Shown here piece after piece: positions 1 through 8,139 of a stretch of 64,000 bases of DNA (the first letter of the stretch is position 1; the number at the start of each line of letters is the position of its first letter). Under the pieces are notes generated by a model. It saw only the letters and a list, made by a program, of their open reading frames with translations. It was not told the origin of the DNA and searched no databases. Made by a program: the position numbers and the translations under genes. The stretch is from Agathobaculum sp. NTUH-O15-33. Its GTDB lineage: Bacteria > Bacillota > Clostridia > Oscillospirales > Butyricicoccaceae. The stretch is from contig NZ_CP136187.1 of the NCBI RefSeq assembly GCF_033193315.1, forward strand, positions 3,727,501 through 3,791,500, given 5' to 3'.

Positions 1-1811
1 CCGTTCGTGACCGTGATCGTATAAACCAGCTTATCTCCCTCGGTTGCCTGCGTGCCCTTGCTCACCCACGCCGAATCGGAGGAGGGCTCCGCGATATCCG
101 TCAGTTCTTTTGACACGGTCAGCGAGCGCGTCTGGGTGGTCCAGATCGCATACAGCTTAGTCGGATCAGAAAGTACCTCTACACCCGTTACCGCGGCTGT
201 ACTTTCCTTGAACGTTGCCCAGCCGACAAAGGTATAGCGGGTATTGCCGCTCTCAAAGGCGTTATCCGTCAAGCCTGAAGGCTTCTGTTTCTTGTCAGGG
301 ATCGTATAATAGCTGCCCTTTTGCACGGTTTCAAAGGCTGGCGCGGTTAAATCGCTTGGCTTCGATACGCCTGCGGGAAGGTTCAAATCATACTGTACCC
401 TCGCTTTTTCCGAGGTATATACAATATTGATCACATTTTCGGCGCCTTCTTTTACTATAAATGGGCTGGTTTCTTGCTGCACACCCTTTCCATAATATTG
501 CGCGGGTCTAAATTTATCCAGCTGTTCCGCGGTTAACGTAATACGATCACCGTTTTTTAAATTCTTGACAGAAGAGCTGTTTATGAAATGGGGGTCATCC
601 TCTCCGCTTCCGACCGCATCCTTCCAATATCGAATATCGACCACCAAATCAGTCGTATCCGTTGGTTCTATGGTCAGCATATCCATGCCGCCGCCGCTTT
701 TGGGGGAATTATCAAAACAAAACATATCGACAATAAAGGTGGTGCCTTCTCCGGCATCCGGGTAATGTGCGTACATCACATCGCCGATATTATCAATCTT
801 TGCTTCGCAATACCAATTATCTGTTAACGGGATAGAATTCCCCTTTTGATATGCAATCGTGCCCGGCCTTTCATTCGAATACACTGCCCCATATTTATCA
901 ATAAATTGCTTGCGGGTCGATGTGCCGCTCCAAAAGGCCAGATAGCTCATAAAGTTATCGTTGGTCAGCTGTTCGCCCTCTTGGTAAACGAAAATGAATA
1001 TATCATCGTTAATCGCAAGAATATTCTCCACTCGGTTCGGATTAGCCGATTTCAGACGATACTGGTCACGCGTACTAAAGCCCTCCGGCAGTGTGTATTC
1101 ACCCCTAAACCGGCGAAGGGAAGGCGTTTTACCGCACAGCCAGGTTGCCGAAGGATATGAGCTGGTTCTCCCTTGTTTCAAAAAATGTTCGCAGTAATGA
1201 TTTTGCTGCATACCGTCCCAAACCTTTGCCGGATCGGTAACACTGGTGCCAATATCCGCAACGTCGTCCCAGTTCCAGTTCAGCATCGCTTTTGTATCCG
1301 TTCCATGCACCGATTCCACAGGCGCTTTTGCCAAGACCTCTCCGGTATCCCCATTCACGATTTCTTCGCTGCGGCTCCAATTCTTAATGGTGGAGTGTTG
1401 TTCATAAAAATCGCGGCTAGACGACACAGCTATCGTAAGGATGCGGGGCTTGTTCTGTGTGATTGCAAGTTCATCCCCGCTGGTAAACACGGTGGAATCG
1501 CCGTTGCCATCCTGTGCTGTAACGGTCATGCTGTCTATCGTATAGCGTTCATTCGGGGTCACTGTGACCGTTCCCGGGCCGTTTTGCCCATATTGATACC
1601 CCTGTTCCGCCAGCTTGGCGCCATCCTGCACGACCTGTACCGTCAGTTTATACCCGGCGGCCGCTCCCGTCGTATTCGACGCTTCAAAGGTCACATACTT
1701 GCTAATTGCATCACCCTGCGCCGTTGTCGGCGCTGCCAGCGCCTGCGACGGCAGCATGCCGGCCAACATGGCGACCGACAGAACCCATCCTATTAATCTA
1801 TTTTTTCTCAT
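1..1811 (-). CDS. Secreted surface protein with InlB-like repeat, C-terminus outside window
   Basis: An uninterrupted reading frame runs from an ATG at 1811 to the window edge, about 603 codons without a stop, so the C-terminus is missing. Residues 1-26 form a clear signal peptide (basic MRKNR start, hydrophobic core, cleavage after SQALA). The middle part has no family I recognise. Around residues 460-565 there is a segment of the InlB-B/Flg_new type (YTSEKARVQYDLN, then YTFVGWA and LYAIWT). It is followed by a Thr/Val-rich segment ending LVYTITVTN, which resembles DUF11-type repeats of cell-surface proteins. It is probably an exported adhesin-like or S-layer-associated protein. It follows the Pro/Glu-rich secreted protein on the same strand, with a hairpin between them. 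No anchoring motif can be seen because the end lies outside the window. Confidence 0.8.
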   Translation of the reverse strand, partial: MRKNRLIGWVLSVAMLAGMLPSQALAAPTTAQGDAISKYVTFEASNTTGAAAGYKLTVQVVQDGAKLAEQGYQYGQNGPGTVTVTPNERYTIDSMTVTAQDGNGDSTVFTSGDELAITQNKPRILTIAVSSSRDFYEQHSTIKNWSRSEEIVNGDTGEVLAKAPVESVHGTDTKAMLNWNWDDVADIGTSVTDPAKVWDGMQQNHYCEHFLKQGRTSSYPSATWLCGKTPSLRRFRGEYTLPEGFSTRDQYRLKSANPNRVENILAINDDIFIFVYQEGEQLTNDNFMSYLAFWSGTSTRKQFIDKYGAVYSNERPGTIAYQKGNSIPLTDNWYCEAKIDNIGDVMYAHYPDAGEGTTFIVDMFCFDNSPKSGGGMDMLTIEPTDTTDLVVDIRYWKDAVGSGEDDPHFINSSSVKNLKNGDRITLTAEQLDKFRPAQYYGKGVQQETSPFIVKEGAENVINIVYTSEKARVQYDLNLPAGVSKPSDLTAPAFETVQKGSYYTIPDKKQKPSGLTDNAFESGNTRYTFVGWATFKESTAAVTGVEVLSDPTKLYAIWTTQTRSLTVSKELTDIAEPSSDSAWVSKGTQATEGDKLVYTITVTN

Positions 1812-1902
1812 TGTGAAACCCTCCGTTCATAATGTCGCGCGGAAATCGGTCAAGACGCGGATCGACCGGCTATTGATAGCGCGTTTTTTTACGCGCGAAA
1901 GA

Positions 1903-1934
1903 CCTGAGGCATCCCCTTATTGGGGATGCTCAGG
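1903..1934 (-). terminator. Hairpin between two surface-protein genes
   Basis: CCTGAGGCATCCCC at 1903-1916 pairs with GGGGATGCTCAGG at 1922-1934, with one bulged G. It lies just downstream of the Pro/Glu-rich gene on the minus strand. The T-tract is weak, so it may be an attenuator in front of the next surface gene rather than a full stop. Confidence 0.5.
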
Positions 1935-1952
1935 CCTTTGTATCCTTTCAGA

Positions 1953-2777
1953 TCACAGGATGACCCAACCCTCCTGGAGTTCATAGGTCAGCACATATGC
2001 GGTGGTATCGGCCGAAACGGTCACCACGGCGGCGTCGCACGTCAGGGTGATGCCGGGGGTCTCGGTCCATACGAAAGCGCCCAGATCAAGCTCGTCGCCG
2101 ACGGTTGCTTCGATCGTTTGCTCTTCCATGTAAACGGTCGCTTCGCCGTCGTATACGATGCCGCACACCGTAATGGCAACAGGCGCAGCGGCCACGGGGA
2201 TCTCGTTTTCCGGGATCTCTACCAAAATTTCTTCTTCCTCTGCGGGAAGCTCTTCTTCGGGAGCGATGACTTCTTCTTCGGTCGGAAGCTGCTCTTCAGG
2301 TTCGGTTACTTCGGGCTCTGCGGGAACTTCGGGCGTTACCAGCATGTCTTCGTCGACCGGCTCTTCGGACGGGGTCGCGGGCGCTTCGGATTCGGTGGCT
2401 TCGTCTTCCGCGGGAAGCTGCTCTTCGGGCTCGGTCGCTTCGGGCTCGGCCGGAACTTCCGGCGTTACCAGCATGTCTTCATCGACCGGCGCTTCAGACT
2501 CGGTCGCGGGAGCTTCGTTCTCGGCGGGCGCTTCGGGCGTTACCAGCATCTCTTCGTCGACCGGCTCTTCGGACGGAGTCGCGATCTCTTCGGACGGAGC
2601 CGCCGCTTCGGGCAGGACTACCGGAACGTTTTCTTCCACAGGGGCCGATTCTTCCGCAGCTTCCGTGATCTGCGGGGCTTGCATGTGCAGCTCGTTCTGC
2701 GGAGCGGAATCTTCCGCTGCAAACGCGAACGCGGTGCAGGTAAGGGCGACTGCCAAAAACATTGTGATCTTTTTCAT
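1953..2777 (-). CDS. Secreted Pro/Glu-rich repeat protein
   Basis: 274 residues. A signal peptide (residues 1-20, cleaved near AFA-AED) is followed by a very acidic, proline-rich region to about residue 190. A 16-residue unit, (E/A)PVDE(E/D)MLVTPE(A/V)PAE, occurs at about 71-86, 96-111 and 139-154, separated by TEPEEQLP-type spacers. The last ~80 residues (from VAITVCGIVYDG) look folded and beta-rich, with two cysteines, and contain no repeats. Such PE-rich stalks usually span the cell wall or act as flexible spacers, but no LPXTG or SLH anchor is seen. The function is unknown. The opposite-strand Ser-rich ORF over the same bases is a shadow. Confidence 0.8.
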   Translation of the reverse strand: MKKITMFLAVALTCTAFAFAAEDSAPQNELHMQAPQITEAAEESAPVEENVPVVLPEAAAPSEEIATPSEEPVDEEMLVTPEAPAENEAPATESEAPVDEDMLVTPEVPAEPEATEPEEQLPAEDEATESEAPATPSEEPVDEDMLVTPEVPAEPEVTEPEEQLPTEEEVIAPEEELPAEEEEILVEIPENEIPVAAAPVAITVCGIVYDGEATVYMEEQTIEATVGDELDLGAFVWTETPGITLTCDAAVVTVSADTTAYVLTYELQEGWVIL

Positions 2778-2868
2778 GAGGAACTGCTCCCTTCCAAATA
2801 GAAACCTTATCGATCGATGATCGGAATGTTCATCTCTTTTTGATGTCTCTATTCTACAACGGGGCAGT

Positions 2869-2897
2869 TACATTTCGGTCACATATCCCGAAATGTA
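2869..2897. promoter_or_regulatory. Perfect inverted repeat upstream of the Pro/Glu-rich gene
   Basis: TACATTTCGG at 2869-2878 is repeated inverted as CCGAAATGTA at 2888-2897, with 9 bases between. It lies about 90 bases upstream of the minus-strand start at 2777. No T-tract follows on either strand, so an operator is more likely than a terminator. No regulator can be assigned. Confidence 0.45.
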
Positions 2898-3085
2898 CGG
2901 AAAAATTGTTTCCATTTTCAACAAAGCTTTTGCCTACTTTTTTGGTCATCTTTCATAAAAGCGCTCATGTGGCGGGTATGCACAGGCCGGTTATGTGTAA
3001 AGCGCCCGCCAAATGTCCCCACGCACGGGGCACGAAGAGGCGAGCGCTTTACGGAGTCTGTCGAAGCGTTGTGTATTCTTTTGTA

Positions 3086-3529
3086 ACGCTGCCCGACCGC
3101 AAGGACCGCATGAGCATGTACTCCGGCCTTGAGGTCCGCGTGCCGTTCTGCGATCACCGCATCGTGGAATACGCCTACAACATGCCGTGGGATATGAAGG
3201 CGCTACATGGCCGTGAAAAGGGCATTGTGCGCAAAGCGTTCGAGCACGAGCTGCCCGAGGAGATCGTTTACCGCAAAAAGAGCCCTTACCCCAAGACCTT
3301 CCACCCGGTTTACACTGAGCTGTGCGCTTCCTATGTGCGGCGCATCTTTGCCGACGAACACTCGATCGCGGCCACGCTGTTCAACCACGACACCGTACAG
3401 GCGCTGATGCAGCAGCCCGAAAGCCTGACCGAGCCTTGGTACGGCCAACTGATGCGCACGCCGCAGATCTTCGCCTACATCGTTCAGCTGGACCGCTGGT
3501 TCAAACAGTATAAGGTGCGGCTTGCATAA
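3086..3529 (+). pseudogene. asnB: C-terminal remnant of asparagine synthetase B
   Basis: From about 3086 the frame matches the C-terminal synthetase domain of glutamine-hydrolysing AsnB: RKDRMSMYSGLEVRVPFCDH, then RKKSPYPKT, EPWYGQLM and a final LDRWFKQYKVR. Only about 147 residues of a protein normally near 600 are present. The N-terminal glutaminase domain, with its Cys2 nucleophile, and the ATP pyrophosphatase motif SGGLDSS are absent. The frame stays open upstream to 2840, but that part has no AsnB similarity, no convincing ribosome site, and reads like unrelated intergenic DNA. This is therefore a decayed or recombined fragment, unlikely to be active. It converges on the UPF0303 gene with only 9 bases between. 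Confidence 0.8.
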
Positions 3530-3538
3530 ACCGTGCGG

Positions 3539-4018
3539 TCACGCCTTGAAATGCTCGGCCAGTGTGTTGATAATCAGCTGGTGATCGTCCAGATGGGGCA
3601 GGCCGGAAACGCAGATCGAGCCGATCATGCCCGTGCCGCGCAGCAGGATCGGGAAGCCGCCGCCGCACGCGGCGTAATCATTTGCTGAAAGCTTGCGGCT
3701 TTCCAGCGTATCGCCGCCCGCTTCCATCCACGCCATGAAGCGCAGCGAGGACATTTCCATCAGTTCTACCGAGCGGCGCTTGCGGGCAAGCCAAAGCGCG
3801 TTGTCCGCGGTCGCGCCCTCCGGCAGGTAACGGAACACGGTCAGCCCGCCGATGGAGATTTCGATGCCGACCGGCTGGCCGAAGGGCTTTGCATTTTCAT
3901 GAAGCGCAAGGCCGAGCGCAAGAGCGTCCTCCCGCGTAAAATGATCGAACTGAAAGGTTTTTTCCTGCTCTTCGCACATCGCGAGCAGCGTTTGATTATC
4001 CTGCATAAACTTGTCCAT
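3539..4018 (-). CDS. UPF0303 / heme-degrading-domain family protein
   Basis: 159 residues, the usual length for the UPF0303 (YBR137W-like, GlcG/HbpS fold) family. Recognisable features are the central LWLARKRRSVELMEMSSL helix, the glycine-rich YAACGGGFPILLRGTG loop and the C-terminal ICVSGLPHLDDHQLI. Members are small cytosolic proteins, often annotated as heme-degrading-domain proteins, with no settled biochemical role. The ATG at 4018 is taken as the start. The gene is divergent from the 4102 cluster and converges on the asnB remnant. There is no sign of signal peptide or membrane segments. Confidence 0.8.
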   Translation of the reverse strand: MDKFMQDNQTLLAMCEEQEKTFQFDHFTREDALALGLALHENAKPFGQPVGIEISIGGLTVFRYLPEGATADNALWLARKRRSVELMEMSSLRFMAWMEAGGDTLESRKLSANDYAACGGGFPILLRGTGMIGSICVSGLPHLDDHQLIINTLAEHFKA

Positions 4019-4101
4019 TCCTTTCCTGATAGGTGATCAAAATCCCTATTACCATTTCATTATAATGCACGCCCATCCGGAACACAAGGAGGTTTTTCCA
4101 A

Positions 4102-4512
4102 ATGGAGGACGGAATATCCGTTTTGCGGGTCCTCGTTACGACCGCGCTCGGCGCGGTGCCGGTGCCAAACGCCGTTGTCACGGTATCCACGCCGGTGGAT
4201 GAAGCCGGGAATTCCACGCTTTTATACTCGGTACAGACCGATCAGAGCGGCATGACGCCGCCGATGGAGCTGGCGGCGCCGCCGCGCGCGGCTTCGCTCA
4301 CGCCCGGCGGCGGCAGGCCCTTTAGCCTGTATACCGTACAGGTCGACCATCCAGACTTCACGCCGCTCGCCGCCTTAAACGTCACCGCGTTTTCCGGCAT
4401 TCCCGCCGTGCTGCCGATTACGCTGACGCCGCTGCCTGAAACCGCCAACACAGCCCCGCAGCAGTTAACCGCGGAAACCAACCCACAGGCTTTGTCAGAA
4501 CAGGAGGGATAA
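4102..4512 (+). CDS. Hypothetical protein, first gene of peptidoglycan-binding cluster
   Basis: 136 residues, started at an ATG preceded by an AAGGAGG site at about 4087. The first 110 residues alternate hydrophobic beta strands (VLRVLVTTALGAVPVPNAVVTV, then LYTVQVDHPDFTPL and AVLPITLTPL), as in carboxypeptidase-regulatory or other Ig-like/transthyretin-like folds that carry a substituent loop. The last 25 residues are Gln/Thr/Ala-rich and probably disordered. There is no signal peptide. It ends 2 bases before the SpoIID/peptidoglycan-binding gene and is certainly co-transcribed with it. By association it is a spore-envelope or cell-wall structural component; this is inference. Confidence 0.65.
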   Translation: MEDGISVLRVLVTTALGAVPVPNAVVTVSTPVDEAGNSTLLYSVQTDQSGMTPPMELAAPPRAASLTPGGGRPFSLYTVQVDHPDFTPLAALNVTAFSGIPAVLPITLTPLPETANTAPQQLTAETNPQALSEQEG

Positions 4513-4514
4513 CC

Positions 4515-5942
4515 TTGGCTACAACCCCGGTCGTCATTCCTGAAACGATCACCGTGCATCTGGGCGCGCCCTCGGCGCCCGCGCAGAACATTACGGTGCC
4601 GTTTGATGAATACATTAAAAACGTCGCTTCCAGCGAAATCTATCCGACCTGGCCCGAGGAGGCCATCCGCGCCAACATTTACGCGCAGGTCTCTTATGTG
4701 CTCAACCGTGTGTTCACCGAATGGTACCGCGCGCAGGGCTACGATTTCGATATCACCAACTCGACCCGTTACGACCAAAGCTATGTGCCCGGCCGCGATA
4801 TTTTTGAGAACATTTCCACCATTGTGGACGATGTATTCAACAACTATTTGACGCGCGGCGACGCGATCGAGCCGCTCTTTGCCCAGTACTGCAACGGCAC
4901 CACGACCACCTGCCCCGGCGGCCTATCCCAGTGGGGCACGGTGCCGCTGGCCGAGCAGGGCCTATCGGCGGAGGATATCATCCGCTCGTTCTATGGGGAC
5001 GACATCAACTTTGTGCGCGACGCGCCCGTTTCCCCCAACCTCGGCGGGTCGTGGCCGGGCGTGACCTTTCGGCTGGGCGACGTCAACGAGGATGTGCGCA
5101 CCATCCAGAACCGCCTGAACCGTATTTCCACCAACTATCCCAATATCCCTAAGATATACCCGGTCGACGGCGTGTTCGATTCCAACACCGAAAACGCCGT
5201 GCGCGCGTTCCAGCGCCAATTCAACCTGACCGCAGACGGGCTGGTGGGCAAGGCGACCTGGTACCGCATTGCGTTTATCTATAACAATATCAAACGCCTT
5301 TCCGAACTGGACAGCGAGGGGCTGACGCTTGCCGACGTATCCCGCCAATACCCCACCGAGCTGAGCGAGGGGATGACCGGCTCCGGCGTGCAAATCCTGC
5401 AATACTTCCTCGCGGTGGTGGGCGAATATTACGACGAACTGCCGCGCTGGCAGCCCGCCGAGGTGAACGGCGTATTCGGCCCCAAAACCCGGCAGGCCGT
5501 AATAGACTATCAGCGGATGATGGGCCTGCCGCAGACCGGCGTGGTCGACCGGCCGACGTGGGACGCGCTCGTGTCCACCTATGAATCGGTTTTGCGCATC
5601 AGGCCGGTGAACGAATGGCTGCCCGAGATCGCGGGTTTTCCGGAAATCTTCCTTGTCATGGGCATGCGGGGCGACGCGGTGCGGCGCGCGCAGGAGCTGA
5701 TCAACATCATTGCGCGCGGCTATCCCGAGGTGCCGCCCGTCGATCCGGACGGCATATACGGCCCGGCGACGCGCGACTCCGTATCCGTCATTCAGTCCCT
5801 GCTCGGCTTTCCCGCGAGCGGCACCATAGGCCCGCTGACCTGGGAAGGCATGAGCCGCCTTGCCGAGGATGTGGAGGCAGGCAGCCGGACGAGCGAAGGG
5901 CAGTATCCCGGCTATACCGTCGGAGAGGAGGGCACCGCCTAA
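4515..5942 (+). CDS. SpoIID-like protein with three peptidoglycan-binding domains
   Basis: 475 residues. It starts at a TTG (4515) with a strong CAGGAGGGA site at 4501-4509, and no nearer ATG fits. Residues ~20-170 resemble the SpoIID/LytB amidase-enhancer domain (VPFDEYIKNVASSEIYPTW, AIRANIYAQVSY). Three PG_binding_1 modules follow at about 188-258, 288-356 and 378-446, each with the DGVFDSNTENAVRAFQ-type helix and a TWxxL/I end. No signal peptide is seen, which is usual for proteins acting from the mother cell on the forespore coat or cortex. It likely binds cortex or cell-wall glycan during sporulation. Downstream genes repeat the same module. Confidence 0.75.
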   Translation: MATTPVVIPETITVHLGAPSAPAQNITVPFDEYIKNVASSEIYPTWPEEAIRANIYAQVSYVLNRVFTEWYRAQGYDFDITNSTRYDQSYVPGRDIFENISTIVDDVFNNYLTRGDAIEPLFAQYCNGTTTTCPGGLSQWGTVPLAEQGLSAEDIIRSFYGDDINFVRDAPVSPNLGGSWPGVTFRLGDVNEDVRTIQNRLNRISTNYPNIPKIYPVDGVFDSNTENAVRAFQRQFNLTADGLVGKATWYRIAFIYNNIKRLSELDSEGLTLADVSRQYPTELSEGMTGSGVQILQYFLAVVGEYYDELPRWQPAEVNGVFGPKTRQAVIDYQRMMGLPQTGVVDRPTWDALVSTYESVLRIRPVNEWLPEIAGFPEIFLVMGMRGDAVRRAQELINIIARGYPEVPPVDPDGIYGPATRDSVSVIQSLLGFPASGTIGPLTWEGMSRLAEDVEAGSRTSEGQYPGYTVGEEGTA

Positions 5943-6194
5943 ATGTATACGGAAGAGCAATACAAAAAACACATATTTGATTTGCAGCGCTTTCTGCGGC
6001 GCATCCAGCTCGCGGCCAACCACGCCGCCCCGTTGGTGCCGGACGGCGTATACGGCCCGGAGACCAACGCCGCGGTGCGTGAATTCCAGCGTATGAACGA
6101 CTTGCCCGTAACCGGTACGGCAGACTATGAAACTTGGACGCTGATCTACCAGCAGTACACCCGCCTTGCCGCCGGAGAGGGGGCCGACACATAA
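5943..6194 (+). CDS. Single-domain peptidoglycan-binding protein
   Basis: 83 residues, essentially one PG_binding_1 module: an N-terminal helix (MYTEEQYKKHIFDLQRFLRR), the core DGVYGPETNAAVREFQRMN and a closing YETWTLIYQQY. The ATG directly follows the stop of the upstream gene with no gap, so the two are probably translationally coupled. No catalytic domain or signal peptide. It is a near-duplicate of the N-terminal part of the next gene, in both protein and DNA sequence, and is thus a recent tandem copy. Confidence 0.75.
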   Translation: MYTEEQYKKHIFDLQRFLRRIQLAANHAAPLVPDGVYGPETNAAVREFQRMNDLPVTGTADYETWTLIYQQYTRLAAGEGADT

Positions 6195-6758
6195 ATGTAT
6201 ACGGAAGCGCAACTCCGGGAGCATATCTATGACCTGCAGCGGTTTTTACGCCGCATCCAGCTGGAAGCCAACCATGCCGCCCCCTTGGTGCCGGACGGGG
6301 TTTACGGCCCGGAGACCGCGGCCGCCGTGCGTGAATTCCAACGCATCAACGGCCTGCCCGTGACCGGCACGGCGGACTTTGCCACTTGGACGCTGATCTA
6401 TGAGCAATACGCCATTCTCGCCGCGGGCGACGGTTTCCCGGTATGCACACAGTTTTTCCCGCCCGATTCGGACGCCACGCTGTCGCCGGGCGAAAAGGGA
6501 TATTCGGTCTATGCCCTGCAGCTTATTTTAAACACGCTGGCCACGCACTTTGCAGACGCGCAGCGCGTGCCGGTCACCGGGGTGTACGATGAGAACACCA
6601 CCGCTGCGGTAAAGCATGCGCAAGCGCATTTTAAGCTCCCCCAAACCGGCGTGACCGACCGCGATACTTGGGATGCGCTCGCGTCGTTCCACAATGTCTA
6701 TCACCACCGTCCTCCCCTTTCCTGGACGCTGGCGGATCAGGAGCAGCCGCCCTGTTAA
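6195..6758 (+). CDS. Two-domain peptidoglycan-binding protein
   Basis: 187 residues. Residues 1-80 closely repeat the preceding gene (MYTEAQLREHIYDLQRFLRR, DGVYGPETAAAVREFQRIN, FATWTLIYEQY). A second, more divergent PG_binding_1 module lies at about 95-168 (GEKGYSVYALQLILNTLA, TGVYDENTTAAVKHAQAHF, DRDTWDAL). The start abuts the stop of the previous gene. It is the last gene of the four-gene cluster; the next hairpin terminator is at 6880-6926. The role is most likely non-catalytic glycan binding in the spore cortex or wall. Confidence 0.75.
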   Translation: MYTEAQLREHIYDLQRFLRRIQLEANHAAPLVPDGVYGPETAAAVREFQRINGLPVTGTADFATWTLIYEQYAILAAGDGFPVCTQFFPPDSDATLSPGEKGYSVYALQLILNTLATHFADAQRVPVTGVYDENTTAAVKHAQAHFKLPQTGVTDRDTWDALASFHNVYHHRPPLSWTLADQEQPPC

Positions 6759-7093
6759 AAGCGCAAAAAAATCGCGCCACATGTTCAAATAAGCTCCGTG
6801 ATAACACTCAGATTTTCGCTGCGGCAGGACGTCCGCTTCGCTCCCGCCGATAAACAATCTCTCTTTCCTCATTCATTAAAAAGCCTGACAGACCAAGCGC
6901 GTTGTACGCCGGGTGTGTCAGGCTTTGCTTCTATTCGTTCAGCTTTTACGGATTGGACTTTTCTGCTGATCGTTCAGAATAACGGGTTTGCGCACTACTG
7001 CCCAGTGAATGAAAACAGCGTCACTATTGCGCCCTCGGATCATTTCACGACTTAGAAAAACGTAGCGGATTTAGCCGTTTTATCAACCGTTTA
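6759..7093. other. Intergenic stretch between convergent units
   Basis: 335 bases without a convincing gene. An 85-codon ORF at 6798-7055 runs through a terminator hairpin, lacks a ribosome site and has no recognisable protein features. Apart from the hairpin at 6880-6926 I see nothing structured. Confidence 0.5.
6880..6926 (+). terminator. Terminator after peptidoglycan-binding cluster
   Basis: AAAGCCTGACA at 6880-6890 pairs perfectly with TGTCAGGCTTT at 6916-6926 around a 25-base loop. The A-rich and T-rich edges make it usable from both strands, serving the convergent LysR gene as well. Confidence 0.65.
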
Positions 7094-7999
7094 TTATAAT
7101 GAACGCTTATTCTCAATCGCCTGTTTGATGATATTGAGAAAAGCGGCAACCTCATCAGAGGGATTTTGTGAATAGAGGAGGCCGTAGGAAACCGTATAAT
7201 CCCATTCCACCGGGAGCGTCACAAGCGAAGGATGAATATCCGCCCATGCGTCAAGAGTTAGTAGCAGCGAGCCGGTTACTTCGCAAGCGTTAAAGGTTTC
7301 CATGTCGTAAAAATAAGGGGCATCCTCTATGAGTATCTGAGGGTGCGTCATTTTTAATATTTCCCTAAGCTTATCGAGATACAGCGCGTCTCCGCTTTTT
7401 ACCACCACCAAATGTTCACCGTGTAAATCGTTCAAAGATAACTTTGTTTGGGATGCAAGCCGGTGATTCCGCGGAACCGCAATACAGAGCGGATAGCGAC
7501 CCAGTTCATGGAACTTACTCATGCGCAGCATTTGCTGTGAGCCGAATACGCCAACCATAAAATCCATTGTAGTCCCTAGAGAGGCGACGACTGACAGAAT
7601 ATGTTCGTGATCATCACTATAAGGGACTATTTTGATCCTGTATTCCGTGCAGTCGGGCCGTATCGTATTCCATAAGTTGATCAATACATTGCCGGGATTT
7701 AAAAAGGACGAACCCACACGGATCGTTTTCATTTCGTTCTGCTGGATTGCTCTTGCTTGCAAGACGGCATCTTCTGACTCTGCAATGAACCTTCTTGCCG
7801 CTTTATAGATGAATTTTCCAGCTTCGGTTACTTCAATACCCCGATTGGTACGTTTTAAAAGAGTCACGCCCAGCCGTTCTTCCAACGCATTCATCTGTTT
7901 CATAATGGAGGCGGGCGTAACAAACAAGTCCTCTGCCGCTTTTGATAAACTCCCTCTGTCCGCAACTTGAATAAAGGTCTTTATCTGCTGACTGTACAT
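7094..7999 (-). CDS. LysR-family transcriptional regulator
   Basis: 301 residues, the typical LysR size. An N-terminal winged helix-turn-helix (FIQVADRGSLSKAAEDLFVT, then IMKQMNALEERLGVTLLKRT) is followed by a linker helix and a type-2 periplasmic-binding-like effector domain (from about residue 90, TIRVGSSFLN). It is divergent from two aldo/keto reductases across 140 bases, the standard arrangement for a LysR regulator controlling its neighbour. A sigma-A promoter for this gene (8038-8067) is overlapped downstream by a perfect ATTTAC-N5-GTAAAT dyad, consistent with autoregulation. The inducer is unknown. Confidence 0.9.
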   Translation of the reverse strand: MYSQQIKTFIQVADRGSLSKAAEDLFVTPASIMKQMNALEERLGVTLLKRTNRGIEVTEAGKFIYKAARRFIAESEDAVLQARAIQQNEMKTIRVGSSFLNPGNVLINLWNTIRPDCTEYRIKIVPYSDDHEHILSVVASLGTTMDFMVGVFGSQQMLRMSKFHELGRYPLCIAVPRNHRLASQTKLSLNDLHGEHLVVVKSGDALYLDKLREILKMTHPQILIEDAPYFYDMETFNACEVTGSLLLTLDAWADIHPSLVTLPVEWDYTVSYGLLYSQNPSDEVAAFLNIIKQAIENKRSL

Positions 8000-8018
8000 G
8001 AATCACTCCGCCCCTCGT

Positions 8019-8035
8019 ATTTACTTTTGGTAAAT
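8019..8035. promoter_or_regulatory. Candidate LysR operator (dyad)
   Basis: ATTTAC at 8019-8024 and GTAAAT at 8030-8035 form a perfect 17-bp dyad with a 5-base centre, a T-N11-A-compatible layout for LysR proteins. A second half-site, GGTAAATGCA, recurs at 8068-8077, 39 bases from the first copy at 8029-8038. Both lie in the divergent lysR/aldo-keto reductase gap. Confidence 0.6.
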
Positions 8036-8037
8036 GC

Positions 8038-8067
8038 ATCATATCATTTTTGGTCATTCCATGTCAA
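8038..8067 (-). promoter_or_regulatory. Sigma-A promoter of the lysR gene
   Basis: On the minus strand TTGACA (8067-8062) and TATGAT (8043-8038) are separated by 18 bases. Transcription would begin inside the ATTTAC/GTAAAT dyad, so a bound regulator could block it. Confidence 0.65.
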
Positions 8068-8139
8068 GGTAAATGCAGATACAATAAGAATAAAGAAATG
8101 CCAGCCGCTAAACAAATCTAATGCGAGGAGAACAAAAAT

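Noticed and set aside
2158..2820. Plus-strand Ser/Gly-rich ORF of 220 codons
   Set aside because: It is the antisense shadow of the Pro/Glu repeat gene; the signal peptide, ribosome site and repeat logic are on the minus strand.
6798..7055. 85-codon plus-strand ORF
   Set aside because: Runs through the terminator hairpin at 6880-6926, with no ribosome site or recognisable protein pattern.
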